From Leucothrix mucor DSM 2157 (lineage in GTDB: Bacteria; Pseudomonadota; Gammaproteobacteria; Thiotrichales; Thiotrichaceae), in NCBI RefSeq assembly GCF_000419525.1, contig NZ_ATTE01000001.1, positions 1,612,001 through 1,676,000 on the forward strand: a stretch of DNA of 64,000 nt. The letters run 5' to 3'. Shown in pieces: positions 27,354-36,022 of this stretch. Within the stretch, counting starts at the first letter, position 1. The number at the start of each line of letters is the position of its first letter. A program made the position numbers and the translations under genes. The notes under the pieces were generated by a model. The model saw only the letters and a list, made by a program, of their open reading frames with translations, made no database searches and was not told where the DNA came from.

Positions 27354-28682
27354 ATGACTATTGAATTCACACGTAAAGATTTTCCCGAAGGTTTCGAATT
27401 TGGCGTAGCAACCTCAGCCTATCAAATTGAAGGTAGTCAGTTTGGTGGTTGCGGCCCCTCACAATGGGATGACTTTGCGCTCACGCCGGGCAATGTGGTG
27501 CGGGGTGAAAATGGCTCACGTGCCTGTGACCATTACCATCGCTGGGCGGAAGATTTAGACTTAATTCAAGGCTCGGGCTTGGACTCTTATCGCTTTTCAA
27601 CCTCGTGGTCGCGAGTGATGCCAGAAGGACGCGGACAGGTAAATCAGGATGGATTGGATTATTACGACCGGTTAGTAGATGGCTTACTGGAACGCAATAT
27701 CAAACCCTATGCCACCCTATATCATTGGGAATTGCCCAGTGCCTTACTGGATATGGGCGGCTGGCGTAACCGTGATATCGCGGATTGGTTTGCGGACTTC
27801 ACACAAGTCATTATGGGGCGCATTGGTGATCGTGTTGAAGCGGCAGCGACTTTTAATGAGCCTTGGTGTATTGCGTGGCTGAGTCACTTTCTTGGGCATC
27901 ATGCACCGGGCGTTAAAGACATTCGTGCAGCCAGCCGCGCCATGCATCACATCCTGCTAGCCCACGGCAAAGCGATTCAAGCCATGCGTGGTTTAGGCAT
28001 GGATAACTTAGGTGTGGTGATGAACTTTGAATACGCCACACCGGCGGACAACTCCGAAGAGGCCATTGCCGCAGCGGATCTTTATGATGGGATTTATAAC
28101 CGCTGGTTCTTAGGTGGCGTATTTAAGCAGGCATACCCTGAAGATGTCTTAGTAGGCTTGGAGCCTCACTTACCCAAGAATTATGCCGATGACTTCCCAA
28201 CGATCGCCACCCCAGTTGATTGGCTCGGCGTGAACTACTACACCCGTAAATTAATTGGGCCAGATGGCACTAATCAGTTCCCATACCACAAGGAATTTCC
28301 GGGGCCACTGCCAAAAACTGCCATGGACTGGGAAATCTACCCCGATGGCTTACATCATTTCCTAACCTGGGCTGATCGTGAATACACCAAAGGCTTACCC
28401 ATTTATGTGACTGAAAATGGCATGGCTTCTTACGATGAAGTGGCTAATGGCGCTGTATCCGATCAGGCACGTATCGAATATTTGAATCAACACTTAGCTG
28501 CCGTGAAGCGCGCAATTGATGATGGTTCGCCGGTTAAAGGCTATTTCATCTGGTCGTTATTGGATAATTACGAGTGGTCGCTAGGCTATGACAAGCGCTT
28601 TGGGCTGGTGCATGTTGATTTTGACAGCTTAAAACGCACACCAAAAGATTCGTATCTGGCATTGCAGAAAGCCTTGCGTTAA
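27354..28682 (+). CDS. GH1 beta-glucosidase
   Basis: A 442-residue glycoside hydrolase of family 1. Glu169 in TFNEP is the acid/base and Glu354 in VTENG the nucleophile. The start FPEGFEFGVATSAYQIEG and DSYRFSTSWSRVMPEG are standard. It lacks a signal peptide, so it is cytosolic, releasing glucose (or related sugars) from imported beta-glycosides. It follows the LacI regulator but no operator copy lies before it. Length matches the family. Confidence 0.95.
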   Translation: MTIEFTRKDFPEGFEFGVATSAYQIEGSQFGGCGPSQWDDFALTPGNVVRGENGSRACDHYHRWAEDLDLIQGSGLDSYRFSTSWSRVMPEGRGQVNQDGLDYYDRLVDGLLERNIKPYATLYHWELPSALLDMGGWRNRDIADWFADFTQVIMGRIGDRVEAAATFNEPWCIAWLSHFLGHHAPGVKDIRAASRAMHHILLAHGKAIQAMRGLGMDNLGVVMNFEYATPADNSEEAIAAADLYDGIYNRWFLGGVFKQAYPEDVLVGLEPHLPKNYADDFPTIATPVDWLGVNYYTRKLIGPDGTNQFPYHKEFPGPLPKTAMDWEIYPDGLHHFLTWADREYTKGLPIYVTENGMASYDEVANGAVSDQARIEYLNQHLAAVKRAIDDGSPVKGYFIWSLLDNYEWSLGYDKRFGLVHVDFDSLKRTPKDSYLALQKALR

Positions 28683-28746
28683 ATACTGATATCGCGGTCA
28701 GCTTTACGGTAGAATGAGCGATTGATTGATTGTTACTGTGAATACC

Positions 28747-30246
28747 ATGCCTACTATACCTGAAGTTCATCCATTCGCTCGTTTTGAGCTGGATCCCGTA
28801 TTGCTGACTGCGATTACTGCGCAGGGATTTTCGCGTCCTATGCCGATTCAGGGGCGTAGTATTCCGAAAATCATCGAAGGCCGCGATGTGCTGGCCCGCG
28901 CTGAAACCGGTAGCGGAAAAACCGCCGCGTATGTGCTGCCACTCCTGCAAAAGCTGATTTCTCAGCGCCGCGAAGAAGGGTTGCAAGCCGCTCGTGGTCA
29001 CCATATCCGTGCGTTGATTTTAGTGCCAACCCGTGAGCTGGCCTTACAAGTGTCAGAAGTGGTTGCGGCACTCGGTGCCGAGATGCGCCCAACCGTGCGT
29101 TGCGCTTGTGTATATGGCGGTGGTGATATTGAGCATCAAGTCACGGTGTTAAAACGCGGCGTTGAAGTGTTGGTTGCGACACCGGCTCGCTTGCTGGATT
29201 TGATCTCTGCCAAAGCGGTAGTCTTTAACAAGCTCAGAACCTTGGTGCTGGATGAAGTTGATCGCATGGTCAGCGTTGATTTTCAGGATGAGGTAGAAAC
29301 GATTCTGCGCCACCTGCCAAACAGCCGCCAAAACCTATTCTTTACGGCCACATTCCCGGATTCCATTCGTGACTTAGTGCGTAAGGTGCTGGACAACCCA
29401 GAAGTTATCGATGTACCAGCAGGCCCTAAAATCCTGATTGACCAACACGTTGCCGTGGTTAATTTGCGGGATAAGATCCATGCGCTTAACTACCTGTTAA
29501 AAGAGAATGACTGGGAACAAGTACTGGTGTTTGCCACCACGAAGACCAGTTGTAATGAATTAGTCGCAGCGTTGAAATCGTTAGGGGTTGATGTATTGGC
29601 GCTGCACGGCAATATTCCTACTGATCAGCGCGAAGCAGCGCTTACTAAGTTTAAAATGGGTGATTTGCGTGTATTGGTGGCTACCGATATCGCTGCCCGT
29701 GGCTTGGATATTGGTTCGCTGGATTGTGTAATTAACTACGAGTTACCACGCCAGGCGAATGATTATCAGCATCGGATTGGTCGTACTGGTCGTGCCGGTA
29801 AAACCGGTCAGGCAATCAATCTGGTTGCGCACCATGAAATGACGCACTTTGAAGCGATTGAAAAGTTCTACCGTGAGCAATTCCCACGTGAGACGATTCC
29901 AGGCTTTGAAGCAGATGCTGTTGCACCGCCACCACCTGCGCGTAAAAAGCCGAAGAAAGTGATTGGTAAAAAGCGCAAGGTGCAGCGTAAAGTGGAGAAG
30001 AAAGGTCGTCGCGAGAAAAAGCCATTTGGCTCTAATCTTGCAGCAAGCAAATCTGAATCGACTAGCCCGAATAAAAAGACGGAGTCGGAAAGCAGCTCAG
30101 TGTATGGCTCAGCCAAAACGACGAGCACTTCTAGCAGCCCTTACAAAAAATCGACTCCAGCTACACCAGCTTCTGATAAGCCGGTCGCAGCAAAGAAGCC
30201 CGGCGCATCTTTTTACAAGAGTATGCCGGACTCCGACGACGATTAA
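28747..30246 (+). CDS. DEAD-box-family RNA helicase with DEVD motif (RhlE-like)
   Basis: A 499-residue helicase. The Q motif is GFSRPMPIQ, motif I AETGSGKT, motif II DEVD (instead of DEAD), motif III TAT, motif V ARGLDIG and motif VI HRIGRTGRAGKTG. After about residue 390 comes a basic, then Ser/Thr/Lys-rich low-complexity tail, probably for RNA binding. I choose ATG 28747; a TTG seven codons upstream is possible, and neither has a clear ribosome site. It should unwind structured RNA in ribosome assembly or decay. It stands alone. Confidence 0.9.
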   Translation: MPTIPEVHPFARFELDPVLLTAITAQGFSRPMPIQGRSIPKIIEGRDVLARAETGSGKTAAYVLPLLQKLISQRREEGLQAARGHHIRALILVPTRELALQVSEVVAALGAEMRPTVRCACVYGGGDIEHQVTVLKRGVEVLVATPARLLDLISAKAVVFNKLRTLVLDEVDRMVSVDFQDEVETILRHLPNSRQNLFFTATFPDSIRDLVRKVLDNPEVIDVPAGPKILIDQHVAVVNLRDKIHALNYLLKENDWEQVLVFATTKTSCNELVAALKSLGVDVLALHGNIPTDQREAALTKFKMGDLRVLVATDIAARGLDIGSLDCVINYELPRQANDYQHRIGRTGRAGKTGQAINLVAHHEMTHFEAIEKFYREQFPRETIPGFEADAVAPPPPARKKPKKVIGKKRKVQRKVEKKGRREKKPFGSNLAASKSESTSPNKKTESESSSVYGSAKTTSTSSSPYKKSTPATPASDKPVAAKKPGASFYKSMPDSDDD

Positions 30247-30264
30247 TTAATCGCCTTAGGCACA

Positions 30265-30297
30265 GTGCAGTGTGGCATCACTCGATGCGCACTGCAC
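30265..30297. terminator. hairpin at convergent gene ends
   Basis: GTGCAGTG (30265-30272) pairs with CACTGCAC (30290-30297), and the inner GGCATC/GATGC extends the stem. It lies between the helicase gene and the SH3 gene end (stop at 30278-30280). No T-run, so it could act as a two-way barrier rather than a classic terminator. Confidence 0.45.
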
Positions 30298-31030
30298 GAC
30301 AGCAACCTTTAAACGTATCCCCATCCAAATTGGCTTCAACCCAATAATGCACACGCTCATTGCGTAAGGTGTAGTTGCATTGCTTGGTGTATTTGATGGT
30401 CATGTTAGTGCTGAATGGGCCATTGGTGGCTTTCAGTACCGTCTTCATTGCCGTATTCCAGCGGTTACGATTCTGCTTCTCATAGGTAATTGGCAGCATG
30501 CCGATAGCTTGGCCGTGCTTATTCACATCCAACGCTTTAGGGTGAACGACTACCCGCCAGAATGGACTGCGATCGCCACACTCTAATACCCATTTACCTT
30601 TAGAGTTACTAACAGCCGGGGTTCGCGCAGTGGTTGGGCGTATCGCTTGCGGCTGAGCTGCAGGTGGCTGCGCATTAGCCGTATTACGAGAGGCTGGCGC
30701 AGCAGGTCTGGGGGCAGGGGCTGGCGCACTAGCCGCTTGCATTGGGCGAATATAACGAGAGCTAACCCAGCCATTTCGGCCTTGCCAGATCACATTTACC
30801 CAAGTGGTATTACCCACCTTAACTTGCTTTCCGAGATGGCGGATATTTTGACCATTAGCTGGGATTTTGCCAACCACGCTAGCCGATGCGCCGGGCTTTG
30901 CGCGCATGTTTAAAGAGTCCCAATTGGCAACACCTGCAATTTGAAACATGGAGGCATGAGCCATTTGAAAGCTCAGTAGCGTGCCCGCAGCCATCAGGCA
31001 GACCTGTTTGATCGTACGAATGCTTTTCAT
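30278..31030 (-). CDS. exported bacterial SH3-domain protein
   Basis: A 250-residue protein. I start it at ATG 31030 (AAGGA 9 bp before), giving a signal peptide of about 26 residues that ends QMAHAS. An SH3_3-type domain follows (about 30-95: WDSLNMRAKPGASASVVGKIP...WVNVIWQGRNGWVSSRYI), then an Ala/Pro/Gln-rich linker, and a C-terminal domain (about 150-250) with four cysteines. The SH3 part is homologous to that of the next upstream gene, so the pair are partly paralogous. SH3_3 domains usually bind peptidoglycan or peptides at the cell wall. The C-terminal domain is not recognised. Confidence 0.8.
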   Translation of the reverse strand: MKSIRTIKQVCLMAAGTLLSFQMAHASMFQIAGVANWDSLNMRAKPGASASVVGKIPANGQNIRHLGKQVKVGNTTWVNVIWQGRNGWVSSRYIRPMQAASAPAPAPRPAAPASRNTANAQPPAAQPQAIRPTTARTPAVSNSKGKWVLECGDRSPFWRVVVHPKALDVNKHGQAIGMLPITYEKQNRNRWNTAMKTVLKATNGPFSTNMTIKYTKQCNYTLRNERVHYWVEANLDGDTFKGCCRAVRIE

Positions 31031-31055
31031 ATAAACAATCCTTATTATTGATAGA

Positions 31056-31094
31056 CAAAAAAAGCCCCGAAACAAGATCCATCTTGCCGGGGCT
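31056..31094 (-). terminator. intrinsic terminator or attenuator ahead of the SH3 gene
   Basis: On the minus strand AGCCCCG pairs with CGGGGCT (31063-31069 / 31088-31094), with an inner CAAGAT/ATCTTG stem, followed by seven U. It ends 26 bp before the start of the 30278-31030 gene, and lies 131 bp downstream of the His-rich gene. Confidence 0.85.
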
Positions 31095-31224
31095 ATATTG
31101 GGGTCTGACATACGGGGGTATTAGTTTTGTGCTTAAATTAATACCAGTTGAGTCATTCCGTCACCCGCTAAACACTGACCAATGGTCATAAAAGCGTGAT
31201 GACCGACCCCAACACCACAGGCAA

Positions 31225-32373
31225 TTAGCGAGCACCGCCATAGTTGTGGTTATGCGAGTTAGCACCGTTTAAATGGGTATGTGTCACTGAGTTGGTGAAC
31301 TGATTCTTAGGGTGCGTATGTGTATTAGCAGAGACTTGAACTTGCTGCTGCGCTTGAGTCTGTACCGCAGCTCTAGGCATCAGGAAGTCATGTGGATGAA
31401 TCACATCACCGCCAGCATGGGTATGTGTCACTTGCTGGTTATACTGTGTCGCTGGGTGAATGTGAGTCACGAGTGCGCCTTGCGCTACTGTAACCTGCTG
31501 GCGAACTTGCTGCTGTTGAGTCGCTGCATTATTTCCTGCACGCTGACCGCCATAGTTATGACTATGACCCGCTGTACCACCTGGGTGGCTGTGAGTTACT
31601 GCATTGGTAAATTGGTTACGTGGATGAGTGTGTGAACCCGCCTGAGTAACACGAACCGCAGTTTGGCCTTGGTTCACATTCGCTGCACGTACTTGCACTT
31701 GTGGACGCGCTGCTGGTTGAGCTTGGCCTTGGCAACTGTAGCGATGTGAATGCTGGTTAGCACCGTTTGGATGCGTATGAGAAACCGAGCGTGTGCAACG
31801 GTTAGCAGGGTGGCTATGCGTATTTGCAGTATTGGCAGCTGCTACTTGTGTGCGGTTAACATAAACTGGGGCTGGGCGTTGCTTGCTAACAATCGGTGGC
31901 AAACCTGCGCCAGGGCCAACATAGACACTTCGGGTCGCGCCGGTATTAGTGGATGTTGATGAGCCTGCGGCATAAATGCTAATGCCTGAGCGATTAACCG
32001 TTGCTGGCAGTGGTGTCGGCGCAGGTCTTGGTGCTGTTTTTACCGCAGGAATTGCGCTGTAGCTGTAATCAGTCGCCAGATAGCGCTTGTTAACCCAACC
32101 ACTGACACCATTGTAAGCCACTTTTACCCAAGTACTACGACCAACCTGAGTGCTTTCGCCATTACTGGTTACGTTGCTGCCGGATGCTGGAATCTCACCA
32201 ATAATGGTGCTGCTAGCATTTGGCTGGCTGCGCATATTCAGGGTATCCCAGCTCGCAACGCCTGAGACGATGTAACGCTCGGCAGCCACTGTCTGGCTCA
32301 TTGGCGCCATGCCGAGGCTGAAAATAATGGTAGACACAGAAGCTACCTGCTTTAATCGGCTCATAACATTCAT
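31225..32373 (-). CDS. exported SH3-domain protein with four histidine-rich repeats
   Basis: A 382-residue protein. A signal peptide covers about residues 1-31 and an SH3_3-type domain 34-100 (WDTLNMRSQPNASSTIIGEIP). A Pro/Ala linker leads to four repeats of about 28-30 residues at about 185-214, 247-275, 303-330 and 351-380, each shaped THxHPxNxxTxxVxHxHxxGxxxHxH. The repeats hold more than twenty histidines, and the first also has two cysteines. Gln/Ala-rich spacers separate them. The histidine clusters suggest binding of zinc, nickel or copper at the cell surface or wall; that is inference. It shares its SH3 domain with the following gene. No family recognised for the repeat. Confidence 0.8.
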   Translation of the reverse strand: MNVMSRLKQVASVSTIIFSLGMAPMSQTVAAERYIVSGVASWDTLNMRSQPNASSTIIGEIPASGSNVTSNGESTQVGRSTWVKVAYNGVSGWVNKRYLATDYSYSAIPAVKTAPRPAPTPLPATVNRSGISIYAAGSSTSTNTGATRSVYVGPGAGLPPIVSKQRPAPVYVNRTQVAAANTANTHSHPANRCTRSVSHTHPNGANQHSHRYSCQGQAQPAARPQVQVRAANVNQGQTAVRVTQAGSHTHPRNQFTNAVTHSHPGGTAGHSHNYGGQRAGNNAATQQQQVRQQVTVAQGALVTHIHPATQYNQQVTHTHAGGDVIHPHDFLMPRAAVQTQAQQQVQVSANTHTHPKNQFTNSVTHTHLNGANSHNHNYGGAR

Positions 32374-32732
32374 AAATGTTCCTTCCCTGATATCGGTTTT
32401 ATTAAATTAGTCAGTCAACTCGGTAACTTACTGTACATTTTGAGCGTTTATCTTATAGCACTAAGCAAGTAGTATCAAAGGTTTGCACGGACTTTGTTAT
32501 AAACTTATGCGCTTATCCAAGATGCTCTGAGCACATAATAATCAATGTGCTTTTAATGCCGTTAGTCTGTCATTTCCGACTCCCTATGCCGACCAGAGGT
32601 TCCCTGAGCGGGCAATAAGAAGCCAGCTGATTAATAACTTGGCCTGAAGTTATTAGGTTAATCGATGATCTGGAAAATGAAGCTGCTATGATGCGAAGCT
32701 ATTAAAAATAGCCATTTATCAACGAGGTAAGC
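32374..32732. other. intergenic region between SH3 gene and cobU
   Basis: This 359-bp region separates two divergent genes and should carry both promoters. I found no ORF, clear hairpin terminator, or recognisable cobalamin riboswitch core. Confidence 0.5.
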
Positions 32733-33254
32733 ATGTCAATTTCATTAGTACTAGGTGGTGCTCGCTCAGGCAAAAGCCGCTACGCCGAAAATCTGGCTAA
32801 AGCCGCGGCGCAGACGGTTGTGTATGTCGCCACTGCCGAAGTGCGAGATGAAGCTATTCAAGCCCGAGTCGAATTACATCAGGCAGACCGTCCTGAGTAT
32901 TGGCAAACCGTTGAAAGCCCTTTGCAATTGGCTGAGACCTTAAAGCGTCATGCCAGTGAAAACACTACGCTACTTGTTGACTGCCTAACCATGTGGATCA
33001 CCAATCTATTATGTGCGGAGGAGGCCGTTGATATTAAGGGCGAGACGCAAGACTTTCTTGAGGCGCTAGCAACACTGCCGGGGGAGATCATTCTAGTGAG
33101 TAATGAAGTAGGTATGGGCATTATCCCAATGGGCTCGCTTACACGGGACTATGTCGATACTGCCGGTCGCTTACATCAGGATATCGCACACATTGCAGAT
33201 CACGTGGTATTGGTGGTTGCAGGCTTGCCGATGGCATTCAAAGGAAAGGCATAA
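32733..33254 (+). CDS. cobU: adenosylcobinamide kinase / guanylyltransferase CobU
   Basis: A 173-residue bifunctional enzyme of cobalamin salvage. The P-loop GGARSGKS is at residues 8-15, VYVATAE at 30-36, and DCLTMWITNLL and VSNEVGMGIIP further on. It phosphorylates adenosylcobinamide, then transfers GMP from GTP to it for the lower-ligand step. It stands alone here, without cobS, cobT or cobC next to it. The nearby radical SAM protein (58845) belongs to a cobalamin-binding group, which would need the cofactor. Confidence 0.93.
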   Translation: MSISLVLGGARSGKSRYAENLAKAAAQTVVYVATAEVRDEAIQARVELHQADRPEYWQTVESPLQLAETLKRHASENTTLLVDCLTMWITNLLCAEEAVDIKGETQDFLEALATLPGEIILVSNEVGMGIIPMGSLTRDYVDTAGRLHQDIAHIADHVVLVVAGLPMAFKGKA

Positions 33255-33341
33255 ACGGTATGGCCTCCCGTCTGATGATTGATTGATTCGTGTTTTATGG
33301 CGTTATCATTCAGCTACCACTAATAATAAGGGAGTTTAGCC

Positions 33342-33875
33342 ATGTCTGACCTGTATATAAGCTATGGCACTCGAGAACGACACTGGGTCTCTTTATTGGC
33401 CTCACGATTGGATGATGCCGGTTACGATGTCTGCTGGAATAGTACCGTTGTACCCGGACAAGATTTTTATGAAAGCAATGGCCAAGCCATGCAAGCCTCG
33501 CGCTGTATTTTGAGTATCTGGTCTGAGACTTCAGTAGAGGATTACTGGGTATTAAACGATAGCGAAGCGGCGATGGCTAATAATACCTTGCTGTCATTAC
33601 GGCATCGTGAGGTCGTTATTCCTGAATCCATGCGCATCGCTCCCACTGTAGATGTCACGGCTTGGGATGAAGGCTCATTAGATAGCGTATTAGAACCACT
33701 ACTCAAGCTTGTTGCCAGCCGCTGCGAACCGAGCAAACCGACCTTATTAGAGCGCAAGCAAGCGGCAACAGAGCGAGAGAATCGGCTCAAAGCGGAGTCA
33801 GCTCGTCGTGAAGCTTCGCGCCAGAAGCGTGAACAGCGCGCAGCCGGACGCCGTAAAAATACCGTCAGTAGTTAG
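33342..33875 (+). CDS. stand-alone TIR-domain protein
   Basis: A 177-residue protein. Residues about 3-125 fold-match a TIR domain: LYISYGTRERHWVSLLASRL is beta1-alphaA, DVCWNSTVVPGQDFYE the BB-loop region, CILSIWSETSVEDYWVLNDSEAA the core, with Glu75 at the position of the catalytic glutamate of NADase TIRs. The C-terminal 45 residues are charged and helical (Lys/Arg/Glu). No signal peptide. Bacterial TIR proteins often cleave NAD or make cyclic-ADP-ribose-type signals in antiphage systems, but no defence partner adjoins. GGGAG precedes the ATG. Confidence 0.8.
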   Translation: MSDLYISYGTRERHWVSLLASRLDDAGYDVCWNSTVVPGQDFYESNGQAMQASRCILSIWSETSVEDYWVLNDSEAAMANNTLLSLRHREVVIPESMRIAPTVDVTAWDEGSLDSVLEPLLKLVASRCEPSKPTLLERKQAATERENRLKAESARREASRQKREQRAAGRRKNTVSS

Positions 33876-33878
33876 CCG

Positions 33879-33903
33879 AATACGTTTATCGCCGTATTTT
33901 TGT
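33879..33903 (+). terminator. terminator after the TIR gene
   Basis: AATACG (33879-33884) pairs with CGTATT (33893-33898), followed by TTT. A short stem of six base pairs with a GC-containing loop; moderate support. Confidence 0.5.
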
Positions 33904-33972
33904 GTGCTTTGGTTTTACTCTGCCAGTAATCCGAATACACTAGGGAAGATATAAATTTCCCAGGAGTTGATT

Positions 33973-34812
33973 ATGGTTGTAATGCCCGAGAGTGTGACAT
34001 TGTCTCAACGCTCTGATGTAATAGAAGTTCTTGAGATCGACAATGAATTTGCAGCCGCCTCAATTTCTTTGTGGGGTGCCCACATGCTGAGCTTTGAGCC
34101 CAAGCATGATAGCCGTGAGCGGCTGTGGGTTAGCGAGACGGCACGCTTCGATGGCAGTAAATCTATTCGCGGTGGTATTCCGGTCTGCTGGCCTTGGTTT
34201 GGTAGCCGCGATGACGACTTACAAGCACATGGCTATGCCAGAAAGCGCTACTGGCGAGTGATTAATGCCTCTGACGAGCCATTATTTACCGAAATTACAC
34301 TGGAGCTGACCGATACGGCCGGCAAAGGCTTTGAAGGGTCTGCCAGCTTATTGCTGACCATTCGGGTTGGCGACTCTTTATCCGTATCATTAAGTACTGA
34401 AAATACCGGCGATACCGCGTTTACTTATAACGGTGCCCTGCATACGTATTTTGATGTGCTTGATATTAATCACACTGAGTTGCAAGGCTTGTCTGGCGAC
34501 TATTCTGATAAAACGCAGAACTGGGCCATTCTGCCAACGCCGGAACCGTATCGCTTTAGCGAAGAGACTGACCGCATCCACTTGAACCCTGTAGGTCGTG
34601 TGAGCATTGCGCAGGGCGATGGTAAAACGACGGTGGACTCCGTTGGGCATGACAGCTTGGTGGTTTGGAACCCGTGGACTAAGCGTTCGGCAGATCTTGT
34701 CGACATGGCTGATGATGGTTATCTGGGTATGTTGTGCGTAGAAACCGCAGTCACTCAGGGAAAAACCTTGGAGCCTGGCGAAGTTCATGTGCTGGAACAG
34801 ACCATCTCTTAG
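33973..34812 (+). CDS. yeaD: D-hexose-6-phosphate mutarotase (YeaD-like)
   Basis: A 279-residue aldose-1-epimerase-fold protein. The IRGGIPVCWPWFG segment, DDLQAHGYARKRYW and VVWNPWTKRSADL are hallmarks of the YeaD/glucose-6-phosphate 1-epimerase group. It interconverts alpha and beta anomers of hexose-6-phosphates. AGGAG lies 6 bp before the ATG at 33973, whereas upstream TTG 33967 in frame is less favoured. Not in an operon with the sugar genes, but fits a hexose-using cell. Confidence 0.9.
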   Translation: MVVMPESVTLSQRSDVIEVLEIDNEFAAASISLWGAHMLSFEPKHDSRERLWVSETARFDGSKSIRGGIPVCWPWFGSRDDDLQAHGYARKRYWRVINASDEPLFTEITLELTDTAGKGFEGSASLLLTIRVGDSLSVSLSTENTGDTAFTYNGALHTYFDVLDINHTELQGLSGDYSDKTQNWAILPTPEPYRFSEETDRIHLNPVGRVSIAQGDGKTTVDSVGHDSLVVWNPWTKRSADLVDMADDGYLGMLCVETAVTQGKTLEPGEVHVLEQTIS

Positions 34813-35292
34813 TGTAAAATTAAAACTCAATTATTGGAATTATACTACGCAAGGATATGCGCCGATCTGACTAATTATAAAGCAATGAGAGAGGCTCAAT
34901 TTTCAGATAAAACAGCAATTGGCAAGTCTATTATTTCTGTTTTTTAGCTAAAATGAGCCGTTTTTCGCTTGACTCGGTAGTCTGCAAACTTGTCCACAGA
35001 AGTTGTGGATAAGTCTGTTAGTAGTGTTTCAAAAAGCCGCTTCAGACCTTTAAATATCAGACTCTAAGCAGATTGATTAGTTTTTATTCATTTATTTTTT
35101 TACGCTTACAATCAATAACTTAGAGTGCTTTACAATATTGCACATTTACACCCTAAAAGGTCTTGACATTTCGTCGCCGACGAACGGTATGTGTGAATAA
35201 GTGACAAAGCTACTACGCCAAAAATGGCCGAAACCGATATGGCGTAAGCCCGCTATAATGACACTAATCTTTGAACGTGAGACACTTCAGGC
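34813..35292. other. 480-bp noncoding region with a DnaA-box-like inverted pair
   Basis: AT-rich. TTGTCCACA (34990-34998) faces TGTGGATAA (35004-35012, reverse complement TTATCCACA), so the second is a perfect DnaA box. TTCGTCG-C-CGACGAA (35170-35184) is a perfect inverted repeat right after TTGACA (35163-35168), suggesting an operator on a promoter of the following cassette. No ORF seen. Confidence 0.55.
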
Positions 35293-36003
35293 ATGATTAA
35301 ACGCTATACCTTAATTGCAGCAGCGTTCTCGCTGCCTTTACTCGCTGCATTCTTCTGGTGGTTTCAAGGCAACCTAATGGCCACCGGCTTGTACCTTGTG
35401 GTCGCGGCTGTGGCAGTCCTCAGTGTGCCATTAGTCTATCGCTTCGCGGGCTACTCCGAGTCAGATGATGTGGAGTGGCTGGAGGAGCGGGAAGCCAAAG
35501 AACATGCCGAAATGAGCCAACGGCTCAAAGACATTAAAACCGAACTCAAGCAATTGAAGCTTGATGAGGGGATTCGTCAGGCCGATGTACTCAATGACAT
35601 CATTGATGATTATCATTCGGTGGTAGAGACTCGCTTCTTTGGCAAACCCAATAGCCCGGTTACTTATTTAAGTGCTGCGCGTACCGTTCAAAAACATGCC
35701 ATTCAAAACTTGGCCGATATTACGGCGGTGAGCCACAGCATGTCATCCTTATCGCGCAACTACCGCCAACAAGAACAGATCGGAACCAGCCAGCAGCAAG
35801 AACGCCACGATAAACAAACCGAGCTCTATGATGAGCAACAGCAGCGCATGAATAAGCTACTGGAAGAAAATAATAAATTGTTCCACTCATTGACTGAAAC
35901 AGCGGTTGAGATCGCCAATATCCGCTCCTTCAGCCAGTTTGAGCGAACCGATGCCTTGGCCCGACTGGTTGCTCTGGCCCAAATTGCTAATAATGATCGC
36001 TAA
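35293..36003 (+). CDS. membrane-anchored coiled-coil protein of VWA cassette
   Basis: A 236-residue protein. Two hydrophobic helices (about residues 5-22 and 30-50) form an N-terminal hairpin in the inner membrane, and then a long acidic/basic helical region (70-236) with heptad patterns, including QQQERHDKQTELYDEQQQRMN. It resembles in architecture a scaffold for a partner protein. The next gene, 19 bp on, codes for a VWA lipoprotein. I recognise no named family. It begins at ATG 35293 without a strong ribosome site (CTTCAGGC). Confidence 0.6.
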   Translation: MIKRYTLIAAAFSLPLLAAFFWWFQGNLMATGLYLVVAAVAVLSVPLVYRFAGYSESDDVEWLEEREAKEHAEMSQRLKDIKTELKQLKLDEGIRQADVLNDIIDDYHSVVETRFFGKPNSPVTYLSAARTVQKHAIQNLADITAVSHSMSSLSRNYRQQEQIGTSQQQERHDKQTELYDEQQQRMNKLLEENNKLFHSLTETAVEIANIRSFSQFERTDALARLVALAQIANNDR

Positions 36004-36022
36004 TAAAGCACAGGAATTTACT

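Noticed and set aside
31225-32373. CRISPR-like array from repeated DNA
   Set aside because: The repeats are in frame protein repeats, not identical DNA units with unique spacers.
32374-32732. Cobalamin riboswitch before cobU
   Set aside because: I looked for the conserved B12-box-type core and did not find it.
34813-35292. Chromosomal origin of replication
   Set aside because: Only two DnaA boxes and no dnaA, dnaN, gidA or parA gene nearby.
35906-36022. Extension of the VWA lipoprotein into the upstream gene
   Set aside because: The lipoprotein signal starts at ATG 36023; the extension is the overlapping frame of the previous gene.
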